From assembly GCA_030544215.1 (NCBI GenBank), contig JARZZO010000011.1, positions 1,908,001 through 1,972,000 on the forward strand: a stretch of DNA of 64,000 bases. Direction: 5' to 3'. Within the stretch, counting starts at the first letter, position 1, and each line of letters opens with the position of its first letter. Positions 44,851 through 56,500 of this stretch are shown one piece after another. Under the pieces are notes generated by a model. That model did not search any database and was not told where the DNA came from. It saw only the letters and a list, made by a program, of their open reading frames with translations. Position numbers and translations under genes: made by a program. The DNA comes from Zantedeschia hybrid cultivar (taxonomy: Eukaryota; Streptophyta; Magnoliopsida; Alismatales; Araceae).

Positions 44851-47800
44851 AGATCCTGGCTTGGAACTGCCGAGGTATTCAGGGGTCAGTGGCAGTTCAC
44901 TACCTCAAACAGCTGACCCACTCTGTGCAGCCTGATCTAGTCTTTATTGTGGAAACTAAAGCCAATAGAAGCTTCAGCAAGAGGTTTTTCAACTGTAATG
45001 GTGTTAGGAATTTTCATTTCGTAGACCCTATCAAAACTGCCGGCGGCCTGTGGATTTGGTGGCAATCATCTTTTACCTTCATTATTATCCAGCAGGACAA
45101 AAATCTGATCATGGGTCAGGGAGAAGAGCCTAATGGTAGTAAATGGTTTCTGTTATGTATTTATGCTCCAACCAAACAAAGTGACAAGAATGATTTTTGG
45201 AGGAATTTCTCCATTCTGTTAAATAATATATCTGGGGCCATTTGTATTATTGGTGACTTCAACCAAGTGCTCCATTCGCAGGAGAAGTGGGGTGGCTCTG
45301 AGGTCAGATCTTACAAGCTCAAAAGCTTCACTAATTTCATTCAGGATGCTGGGCTCATGGATGTGGGCCATGTAGGTCCTGCTTTCACCTGGTCTAACAA
45401 TAGATCGAAGGAATTCAATATCAGAGAGAAAATTGATCGAGCTATGGGCAATTACCAGTGGTTCCTCAAATTCCCTTTGGCAAGAATTTTTCACCTTCCA
45501 AGAGTAGCCAGTGACCATAGACCTATCCTATTGTCCTCGGATAGGTCTAGATCTAAGAAGGCTTTTCCTTTCCATTTTGAATCAGCTTGGTCCCTCAGGG
45601 CTGACTTTAAAAATGTGGTTAACAACGCATGGAAGGATAGTGTTCTGCTAACTGAAAACTACCCCAGGAAACTCAAACAGTTACAATCTAAATTCATCAC
45701 TTGGAGGAGATGTAATTTCACCAATGCTGCTAAAAGATTGGAACATCTGGGCAAGAATCTGAATGCTTTGGAGTCTCTTTCCCCCACCCCTGAGATCCTG
45801 TTGGAAGAGGCCAACTTGAGAGGTCAGCTTCAGCAAGCCCTCACTGAAAATGGTGAATTTTGGAAACAACGAGCAAAGGCACATTGGCATAAAGACGGAG
45901 ATAAGAACTCCAAGTTCTTCCACATGACAGTTATTCAAAGAAGGCATCAAAATAGAATTACTGCACTCCAACTATCTGATGGTTCTTGGGAATATGATCC
46001 ACACAAAATCAAGGATTTGTTTATTAGATATTTTCAAGATCTCTATGAGGAGGACCACATTGACACTTCCTTCAATCAGTGGGATACCCCACAACTAAAT
46101 CATTATAAGATTACTATTGAGGATAATCAGGCTCTTGCTGCTATTCCTACAAATTCAGAAATCGAGTCTGCAATCTTTTCTATGAATGCAAGGAAATCAC
46201 CTGGTCCAGATGGATTTCCTCCCTTATTCTTTCAGAAATACTGGCTGATTGTTAAAGATGAAGTCTCTGACATGGTTAAACAATTCTTTACCACATGTAA
46301 CCTTCCTCAGGGCCTAAAGCATTCCAATATTGTCCTCATCCCCAAGAAGAAATTGGCAACTTCAACTGGTGATTACAGACCCATTAGTCTCTCAAATGTT
46401 CTGTATAAAGGCTGTGCCAAAATCTTGGCCAACAGGATTAAACCCCTTATGCAGGATATCATATCAAAATTTCAATCTGCGTTTATCCCCAACAGATGCC
46501 TGTTGGATAATATTCTCATCATCCAAGAAATCACCCACTCTATGAGCTCCAAGGGTGGAAAGAAGGGCTTGTTTACACTCAAAGCAGACATTGCTAAAGC
46601 ATACGACAAACTTAAGTGGACCTTCATTGAGCAGTCACTCTCCAAGTTGGGTTTTTCTCAAGCTGTCATTAATCTGATTATGTACTGCATTACTACTGCC
46701 ACCTTTTCAGTCAATATCAACGGAGAATGCTTCGGTTTGATCAAGCCAAGCCGAGGTATCCGACAGGGGTGCCCACTGTCCCCCTACATCTATATCATGT
46801 GCGCTGAGATGCTCAGCAGGCTCATTCTCTCAAGGATCGAGGAAGGTAAGATCTCAGGTCTTAAAATTAATAGCCAGGCCCCCATTTTTACTCATCTCCT
46901 ATATGCGGATGATCTACTTCTATTTGGAGAAGCTTCAATGAAGGAACTTACTGAATTCAAGGATATCCTGGATACCTATGGTGCCTGGTCCGGACAATAT
47001 CTTAACTTGAGTAAAGGTTCTATTGCCTTCAGCAGGAATACACCTTTGGGACTCCAACTATCCATCTGTACTCAATTCAAGCTCCAGCTTATGGATAAGC
47101 ATGAGTTCTACCTGGGGGTTCCCTTCAATGTTGTGAAAGGTAATGTGGATCAATTCTCTTATCTAGAATCCAAATTCCGTGCAAAATTGTCAAATTGGAA
47201 AGCCTCCACGCTATCCTGGACTGGGAAGATCACCCTGATAAACTCTGTCCTGGCTTCTATTCCCGGTCACGTTATGGGGTTAGGTCTTCTTCCGAAAGCC
47301 ACTATTCGAAGATTGAATCAAATTATGTGCTCCTTTCTGTGGGGGGATAAACCAGATCTCAGTAGATTGCATCTATACAGGTGGAATTCCTGCAAGACTC
47401 ACCATCTATCAGGTGGTCTGGGCATTCAGGATCTCCTTATGACAAATCAAGCCTATATTCTGAAGCTTATTTGGAAGCTCCTCACTGATCCGAACTCTCT
47501 CTGGGCCAAGCTCATCCAAGCCAAATACCTGAAGTCTAACTCATTCTGGGATGATATAAAGGTAACCAGAAGTTCTCCTACTTGGGCTGCTTTGATCCAA
47601 CTGAAAGGCCTTTTCCGTAAAGGTATGGGTTTTCTTATTAATGACGGGTTGTCAACTAATATCTAGAAGGATCATTGGTTGCCTGAACATCTTGGTCCTC
47701 CTAAGGTCAGATCGGATTATCTTCATACCCTACCTACTTGGGTATTCCAACTAATCAGGAACAGGTGTTGGAACCTAGATCTCATCAGGAGCATCTTCAC

Positions 47801-48955
47801 GGAGGAGTCTGCCATGGGAATAACCAATATTCACATACCCAAATATTCTACATTTATTGGTGACAAGCTGATCTGGTAACCCAACCTTCATGGGACCTTT
47901 TCTCTTAAGTCTGCTTATAAATTGATTACTGATTCAGGCATGATTGCTTCTCCATCTAATCCCAATCCAGTGTGGAAAATCTTATGGGACAAAAATTTAA
48001 ATGTCATTGTTCCTCCGAAGATTATTATTTTTATCTGGAAATGTATCTCTCAGGCCATTCATGTCCAAGAGGTTCTACACAAAGAATCAGGGGCATTGAC
48101 CAATTATGTCAAATATGTGGGTTGGAACAGGAATCCATTAATCATGTCCTTTTCCAGTGTGAGGTTGCCCAATTGGTGTGGTTTGCTTCTCCGCTCAACC
48201 ACTTATCTAAACTGGATAATAGAACTTTGGTCGACAAGATCTTATCCTGGGCCTCCCCTCCCTTCGCTTCGCACCCCAAGGATTGGTGGTGTATGTGCCT
48301 TTGCTTCAGCCTCTTATGGCAAATCTGGAAAGCTCGTTGTATTGCTATTTTCGAAGGTAAGAGATCAAAACCAGAAAGTATTGTAAAGCTAGCGGTTGTT
48401 GATCTACATTTCTGGTTCTCTAACATTGATACTCCGGGCGAGGATAGCCCAGTCCCTCGCAACTTGATAACCTGGTCTCCCCCAGAACCGGGAGTTCTGA
48501 AACTGAATTTTGATGGTGCCATTTTCAATCATTCTGGGGCCCTAGCTGTTATTATCAGGGACCATTTGGGTGAGATCTTCTCTTACTTCACTAAAGAAGT
48601 AACCTCCTGTGATCCTTACTTTGTGGAAGCTATGGCTCTTTTTGAAGCCTTGAAGATGGCAGTCAGCAATCCAAATATCTCCATTATTGAAGGCGACGCA
48701 CAGGTTCTAATTGACGCTGTGGTCAATAATTTAGATCCCCCTTGGATTGCTTCCAATATCATTAGCGACTGCCGTGCCCTCTTTAAGCAGCTTAACTGCT
48801 CTCTTGTTTTTATTCCCAGAACTGGAAACTCGTTGGCAAATGATCTTGCTAGATCTGCTGCTAAGAGTAGATCCTTTGATGTTTACTTCCATGCTTCCTC
48901 TGCACCCTCTACTTATGTAATGCCCTCAAACTTGGCTTCTGATCATTGCCCTTAA
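44847..48955 (+). pseudogene. LINE ORF2: endonuclease, reverse transcriptase, zinc finger, RNase H, broken
   Basis: Endonuclease motifs are ILAWNCRGI, VETKANRS, IIGDFNQVL and SDHRPILL (first ~230 residues). Reverse transcriptase motifs are LKADIAKAYDKLKW, GIRQGCPLSP and LLYADDLLLF. The frame is open to 47663, where TAG (47664-47666) replaces the Trp of NIWKDHW. A TAA at 47877-47879 and a frameshift between about 47972 and 48100 follow. Downstream are a zinc finger (CQICGLEQESINHVLFQC) and an RNase H (KLNFDGA, VEAMALFEAL, EGDAQ, ANDLAR). Such proteins nick the target and copy LINE RNA in place. The first 939 codons are intact. Confidence 0.9.
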
Positions 48956-48998
48956 TAGAATAGTCTCTTTGAGGTTCAAAAAAAAAAGGCCATTACCC

Positions 48999-49889
48999 AA
49001 CAGGCGCTCGACTCCAAACAAAGCCCCCACCTGGATTCTACCTCACATCCTCCGCTCTCAAACAGGAGGAGAGGGGTGTCTCACTAGGCCACTCTCAAGA
49101 AGGACCTGCCGATGTTGTTGGACCGGTTAATCCACTGAATAAATCGTTGAGTTACCACAGGGCACGGGGTGTGTGTGATCCCTCATTGAAGGGAAGGTGG
49201 GCTGTTGCAGATGACAAATTGCTAATTAACAATGTCTTCTAGGACAGCTTGAGTCATCCAAATCCTCAATACTTTTTTCTTACAAAATTGCACCAAAGCT
49301 TATTGCTCTTACAAGCCCTCAACCCGGATCGCCTATGACGAAGAAGTACTCTGGCTATCAAATTGGGCCACGGTCTGTTTGATGTTTAGAGACCTAATTT
49401 GAGCGTTCTGCACTTTGGAAAAATTAGCTAATATCATATCAACAAGTTTGCACTGGATTAATTTGTTTTTTGTACGTATGAAAAACTGCTTCTGAAGTGT
49501 GGGGAACCAGACGGAGGCACTGGAGAAAGTCATTTGGCCGGCTTGATGTCTTTGCTCCTCTTCTCACTTTCTTTAATTCCCTACTCTCGGCTTGGTCTTG
49601 TGTTGGATGGTAGATTCAGAATTCTTATGTTAAGTTGCAAGTAAATAGTACGGTGTTCTATCAATTAAAGTTCAGATAGCTGACTATAAACTTGAGACAA
49701 TGGTCCAAAAGATAACATATTTATTTTGCATAATTAATTGACGCACAGCTTGGTGAGAGAACTCAACACTTATAAGTATGACCGAAAGTTTTGTTTGCGT
49801 GTGCTTGGAACGTAGAAACAAAACAAATTCCAGGGACGTATTTCCGAGAAAAATCACACAATGAAAGAAAAACCTATGCCGACGTGCGC
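48999..49889. other. Intergenic DNA between LINE and SINE
   Basis: The first ~200 bases may be the rest of the SINE split by the LINE. No gene was recognised. Confidence 0.4.
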
Positions 49890-50092
49890 GGGTGGGGGCT
49901 CGAGACCGCGCGGATGGGCGGGTCTCCTGAGTTTTTCTGCCCGCGGGCAGGGAAGGTAGAGTGTGGGGTGTTGCTCCTTGGGGCTTGGGTGGCTTGTTTG
50001 GCTTGTATTACCCTCTCAGGGATCGAACCCTGGGGTAGGTTGGGTTTGTGTGTAATGTGGGTGCAGTTCGTAGCCACTGCGCTAGGAATCTC
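49890..50092 (-). mobile_element. tRNA-derived SINE-like element
   Basis: On the - strand there is an A box TAGCGCAGTGGCTA (50071-50084) and a B box GGTTCGATCCC (50019-50029) 41 bases further. Together they form an internal RNA polymerase III promoter. A GC-rich body extends to about 49890. There is no cloverleaf, so it is not a tRNA gene. The 3' end and target duplication were not resolved. Confidence 0.6.
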
Positions 50093-51282
50093 AAAAGCTT
50101 TTCGATATAACTTATTAATATAATATAAATCGAATTGGATAAAAGAAGACAAGTTATATTTGTTACATGTTGAGGGGTTGCATTACCAGGATTGCAAGGG
50201 ATTGTTTAATAAATCCTGCTTTATTGACAAACAGTGACTTATTGATATCATACTCAAAATTAACCATCACAGGTTTCCGTAATGCAATGTGAAAATTATG
50301 TTGATAGACGTAAAGAATAGCGACCAGATGTTGGAGTTAAGTATGATGTGTATTTGGAATATGTTTTAGTGACAACCCAGAGTAGGATCCGGGGTCCGCA
50401 CTGGGTGTCGGCTCCGGGGTGTGCGGCAGTTCTCCGAATGTTGTTCGAGAGGTCGGTTGATTGACGATCTGTAAAGAAGAGTTACGCTCGGATGATGTAT
50501 CCGGACAGTGACGGATTCAGTGTTCAAGCAGTCTAGTCCGAAATTTCACTGATCCAGTTCAGAATCCCAATGACCTAACTCAGAATCCCATATAACTTAG
50601 TCCAAGATCTCATTGACCCACTCATGCTTATGACCTAATGTCCGAGTGATCTCGCTGGACAGAATTTATGCATCCGCTACTGTGTTTGAAGAAAACCCGT
50701 CGATGATCATGTCAGTTCCGAGGTGATGTCCGAAGTGATAGTTGAGAACTTATCTTCATATTAGGGAGTTCTTAGAACGTACTTGGAACCGTTGGGGAGA
50801 GAATTATTTATATAGAAGCCAAACTCCCAAGGGCCGCTGAGTTCTCAGACATGTGCTCTTTCCTCAGTAGTCGGACGAGACGTACGAGTCCTACTGAGGT
50901 GGAGAGGCCTCGTGGAACCACGTGGGTGGGATCCCGTGAATTGTTGGGTCAAGTCTGGCCTCACACCTAGACGGGCCTCAGCAATCGACTTAGGCCCATA
51001 GCTGATCGGTGACTTGGGTCAGCCCCACCAATCGGGCCCTAATTGGTCCTGCGCCCTTGGGCCTCATCAATGTTCGTCATAAAAATAGTCGAATGTTTGT
51101 TCAAAAGTCAGCAACAGTGGGCAACCTCATTCCCTTGGGAAGAATATAGTTATCCCTGCACGGTTTGTAAATGTTATTGGGTCACACTGAGGCCGGAGTT
51201 CGAGGCCCGGCTAAAGCTTATGCCCTGACCCGAGCCAAATTAACCCACAGAAAGTGGCATGACCCATGCATCCAGCTGCGAG
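50093..51282. other. Intergenic DNA with a probable LTR remnant
   Basis: From about 50370 to 51060 the sequence changes to a GC-richer style with TCCGG/CCGAGG words and GGCCCA-rich ends like Ty3/gypsy LTRs of this region. No second copy or termini were found, so the assignment is tentative. The rest shows nothing. Confidence 0.35.
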
Positions 51283-51340
51283 TAATACTTGCTGCAATGA
51301 CGGTGTATGCTACACGTATCGTCATTGCAGTGGATTAAAA

Positions 51341-51385
<45 letters not shown>

Positions 51386-51543
51386 GTCAAGGTGTCTTAA
51401 TCGTCTGTATAATGTAATGCTCAATCAAACAAAAAAAAATACGGACGATTAAGACACCTCGGAAGCGACTTAAAAAAAATGAAAAATAAAAATTTTAACT
51501 CACTGCAATGACTGTGCACGCACCGTCAGTACAGCAAATATTA
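51283..51543. mobile_element. MITE candidate with internal hairpins
   Basis: The terminal inverted repeats are about 28 bp (51283-51310 and 51516-51543), sharing TTGCTG and TGACGGTG. The left end folds on itself (TGCAATGACG..CGTCATTGCA). A perfect 16-bp inner inverted repeat lies at 51390-51405 and 51444-51459, and an (AT)n tract fills the middle. The target duplication is not clear; TA is possible. No transposase is encoded. Confidence 0.6.
51343..51382. repeat. (AT)n microsatellite
   Basis: This is about 20 AT units, inside the MITE candidate. Confidence 0.95.
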
Positions 51544-53558
51544 ATACCTGCTGGACTGGGCCATGTTGCACCGCCCCATGGACACTGTCGGATCGTACCC
51601 TACACGATCCAAATCATCGGATCACATGAAGATGTGATTTCATCTTTTTAATTTTTATTCATTTGATTAAAAATTAGATCGTACAAATAAACTCATTAAG
51701 AATACTCCCTCCTTGCTGTAAGTTATAGCTAAAGTCAAAAAAATGCATCCTTGGGCTGCCATTCAGATATACTGATCGGATGACACCCGTGAGGTGGTAC
51801 AGAAACACTGCGCTATCACACACCCTGGTGCAACAGGTATTACTCATGCAGAGCATAAGGAGATAGTGTCTCACTGCCGGTGACACCAAATTAAACCACA
51901 CTGCCATTGCCATGCTCCATTCTTGCTGGCAACACCAAGCCATCCATGCAGCCAACACGGCACCACCGACTCGCCACTGCTGCCATCATCCAGCACTACG
52001 TTCCACCACCGTTTGACACCAGCACAAGATATGACAATTCCCATGTTACCATCCGCTTTTCTCACGCCACAATAAGCACCCTCCCCAAAACTGAAGAAAG
52101 AATAAGCCACCTTCCCCGGTTTATTTGCAGAATGGGTTATTCGGAATTATTTATCCAGAATAGTGTACACTAAAATAAAGAACGTTTAGTTTTGATAGTT
52201 ATGTGAGACCCACTAGCGGAATAGGAAAGATAAGTAATTCTCGAGTCTAAAGTCGAATTGTTTATTCTCTTTATTCTAAGATAAATAATTCTAACGTAAT
52301 ATAAGTCATTCCACCCATCAAATTAGAATTAATTATTCTAAGAATAAGAGATCTTATTCTTCTCTAATTCTGAAAATAAAGTGGGATAAAGCTTTGAGCA
52401 AGATTATCTGAAGAGATCAGAAACCACCTTCTCCAGGTACCAAACTAACGCAATACTTCAGTGAAAATCAAATTGATGGAGACATCAGCATGCCCGAGAA
52501 CTAGGCAACTGTTAGCACCACACAAGGCTAAGAGCTAAAGAGACACGTACAGGTATAGGAAATGACCCGATCTCATGATGACACTCTAAATATTTGATGA
52601 CCAGATTGTTTATCTTAACTTACATAATTGAACATCACTTTTACTTAAAATAAGTAATTTTTGTTTTAGTAATCGAATTCTTGTTCTACCTGAAATAAGA
52701 AACATAAATAGATAAATAAAATATATAAAAGTATGCATCCTTAATGTCTATTTTAGTGAGAATAAGTAATTCGAGTTTTTGGGTTAAATTTCTTATGTTG
52801 ATTTAGTTGAGAATAAACTACTCTCATTCAAAAATAAAAGATCAAAACAACCAAAGCAATTAAGCTATGATAAGGTGGGGCTCTAGGGCTCCTCACAGAA
52901 GTCATCTTATCTTGGACTTGTTATTGAATCAGACAAAGCAACGAGGCCTTAAGCACCACTTTGATAGCGGAACATAGTCAAATAAGGATGACTTATTCTA
53001 CGAATAAGTTTAGTTCTAATTTGACAGGCAAGACATGATATTCTACCCTTGAACATATTATTCTGTGAATAAGTTGAATAAGTCATTCCCCCTCCACTCA
53101 AGAATAAGATATTATGTCTTATATTCCATCCCATTATCAAATCAAAATTGTTCCTATTCCAACATATGCAATTTAAAATAAGTCATTCTCCTATGAAAGT
53201 GGCGCCACTTCCAAGAGAGTCTAAGCCATCCAAGGTTCTAAACCTAGGACCAAATGATAGAATGATATGATTGCTGTGGAATACATGTTTTGTCCCCACT
53301 CCTTATGTTTAACATTAAGTTGAAAAAAAATAACATAATAAGAAATTAACTGAACGGCAGATAATATCGATTCACAGCCTCAATGTCAAATTTTTCATGT
53401 TATATTTTCTATCTAGTCAAGCATGGGCAAATGCTGACATACACATTTTTGGGGGAAAAGTATCAAAGCAGGTAATAACAAGGCAACCACACAACTGATC
53501 TATCACATCACACTACCTGCCAAAATATTAGTAATAGTTCAGTGATGATATACCAGAA
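51544..53558. other. Intergenic DNA downstream of ClpP5
   Basis: It is AT-rich. Words like AATAAGTMATTC recur in both orientations from about 52120 to 53190 and suggest decayed MITEs, but no termini could be fixed. The last part should include the ClpP5 3' UTR; no clear signal was identified. Confidence 0.4.
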
Positions 53559-56500
53559 CTATTGCCCTTCGTTACTTTCGGTGGCTGGTAGCGGTTTAAG
53601 GGCTTTAAGAGGATTCATGATAACACCATCAATTAGACCATATTCTTCAGCTTCCTTTGGACTCATGAAGAAGTCACGATCAGTGTCTTCGTTGATCTTG
53701 TCTACGCTATTACCAGTGTGGTAGGCAAGATATGCACTCAAATTTGCCTTGTGATACAACAACTCATTTGTCTGCAAAGCAAGCCAAGGAGAGTGTGGAT
53801 GAGTAAAGTATAAGCCAACTCAGGCAGTGAAGCCCATGACCGACAAAAGGCAAATGTCTTTATAGACCAAAAATCAAATAAATCTTACTGGATACCCTGG
53901 ACTGCACTAATGGATCAGGATGCAAAACCATAAATAACAAAGTTCTTAATGACTGTCACGACTTACCTGAATTTCCAGCTCAGTTTGCGAACCTTGAGCA
54001 CTACCAAGAGGTTGATGGATCATAATCCTAGCATTGGGTAAGCTATACCTCTTTCCTGCATTCAGTTTGCTCTTCAGCATGAATGAATGCCCAATCTGAA
54101 GACGGAAAATGATACATATGATTTGAAGAAATAAGTTTACAAGGACATGAAAGTTACCCTTTTCTCCAGCACTGAGAAGGAAAGCACCCATGCTGTAGAC
54201 AGACAAGTTATGTTGAACAGCAAAGGTTAGTAAATGGATATAGTCAGAATGTCAGATAATTCAAATATACATCTAGAAGTGGATTTAGATGGTTCCTACT
54301 ATGGAAACCCTCCACTCAACACCGGAGTATTCAAGGTTTCTAGGCAGTTCAGGCACAACACCTATCATCCAAGTGCTGGCAAGATCAAAAAGCAACAGGT
54401 GACAGAAGAAAAACATCAACCTCAGGATCTGCCTAGAGTCATAGAGTGGGGCAGTCCCCCCCCCCCAAAAAAAAATAAAGAAAGAAAGAAATAAAGAAAA
54501 ACAACATGAGTTTACTTTGTCGTAACTTGTTTCATTCTTGGCTAATCAATTAAAAATAAATGAATACATGAAAAACAAAGTCAAAAAGAAGATCCCTCAT
54601 ATCAGCCAATGCAGCTGATCCATGTTGATCCAGATCTCAAAACTGCCAATCACAGAAACAAAGTATACATGCCTCCATGCTTATTAAAATGGTTCCATGC
54701 ATGCAAGCAATATGGAAATACAGTCAAGTGAATTATCTCCAATTAAACCATACTAGAAATGGCAACCTTGAAGTAAACGGATCATACAAATCTTGGTGTC
54801 TGTTTAAAGATTGGAAAGCTGACATACGTCCATATGTCAACACCTACAAATTTATCCATCATAGCTGTTATCTCTATCTAGAACTGGCATTGATTGTGGA
54901 TTTTGTTTTGGGGGAGGCAAGGAAGGCAGAATCGGCACGGATCGGATTGGATCGGCCGATCCACTCGGTTTTCGGCCAGACGATCTGACACCCGACCCAC
55001 TGTTCCGTTCCTAGGATCAGTCGGATCGGCCGATCCGGGCCGTATCAGTCAATCCAAGGCCCAACAGCTAGCTTTGAACTAGCCATAGCTAGCCGTTCGC
55101 AGCTAACCATTGTCCAATATTTGTATAACACCTACAATGTAAGACTACAATGATTTTTTTTGTTTTATCATTTATTCATGTACATGACTAACTTACTTAA
55201 GGGTAAGGTATTATGCCCCCCCCCCAAATGTATCCAAATTTTTTTAAAATTAATAAAATCCCAAGGGCTTACCTGAGGTCCTAGATAAGTTTCGAGCATT
55301 TTAAGGCTTTTTTATTTTTATAATTTTTTAACCTTTCTTTACAATAAAATGGGGGAAGCGGTCGGGATCGGCCGGGATCGTATCGGATCGGCCCATCAGA
55401 TCGGTCCAGACCCGGACCGATCCATGTCCGATCCCCGAGTTTTCCTTCCTTGGAGGGGAGGGGGGTGAGGTGTTGTGGGTGGTTTGTTTGCATGCCTAGA
55501 TCTGAGTTGCTAGGCTCTATCAGGTGGCTTAGTGGCTGAGAATGATAAATAGAAATTTGAATGCACAGAATCTTGGATGCAAATCCCAATGAATATTTGT
55601 TTAGTTGTACATATATCTGCTACAGTATCCAACTCATAACCACTTTGTTGTATGTGGAAAGGCTCAGACAATGTTTGAAACCCATATTTTGCGTAGCCCT
55701 GGAACATGTGATAATAGAATAAGTGGCACTTATGCTGAAGGAGAAGCAGAAGCACCGCCTACGTATAGGTTAACTGTGATATCTTCAGAGTATCCAAGTC
55801 AACAAATTGACTGTGTGTGGAGAGGAACAGATCTAATAAAACTCAATATTTTGAACATAATTCTATGTGGCTAACATGGTTAACATCAATATTTGAAACA
55901 CACAGGATAATCTTTCATGTGATCTTTCTCTTATTCTCGGAAATGAGAATGGGGACCACACTGTGAACTAGTAACTACTGTGTCAACAGCAATTAAAAGA
56001 AAAACGAAGTTCAATAACAATGAGAATATTCCCATTACTTCAATGCATAAAGGATGTTCATATGTTGTTTCCAGTTTCTAACATAACAACTTACGAGGAC
56101 TATAGATGATTTTTTTCTGTGCTTGTGGAGGAATTTGGATGTTCTAAAGCTGCATCTAATATTTAAGCTACACTAGATTAGTTATTTGCTCATGGTACAC
56201 AGAACAAACTAACAAGAAGTCCGGGATTTGAGAAACTCTTATATCTCACGAAAAAGCAGCAACTTGTGGAGGACCACGCTCATGCAAATGGTCCAACAGA
56301 TCAACAGCATAATCAAGGGAATCAGCAAGTGATTTCCATGTCAGAGTGAAACACGGAGGTTCCTGGCTCACCTACTGTCAAAAAGGAAATGAAACGCAGA
56401 AGAAAAGGACAAAGTAGATTTTTTAACTCCAAGTTCTAGATAAGAACAGCTTGAGGATGGAAAAAATTTAGCCTATTTCTAAATTCACACAACCACAGCC

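Larger units (their letters stand above)
42717..48984 (+). mobile_element. Full-length L1-type LINE, inactive
   Basis: It is flanked by the 14-bp direct repeat AAAGGCCATTACCC (42703-42716 and 48985-48998), although the leading A's may belong to the tail. It has a short A tail. Two ORFs are recognisable, with an ATGA overlap between them at 44847. It belongs to the plant L1 group with C-terminal RNase H. Both ORFs carry stops and frameshifts. Confidence 0.9.

Noticed and set aside
50019..50084. Possible tRNA gene on the - strand
   Set aside because: Only the A and B promoter boxes fit; acceptor and anticodon stems do not form.
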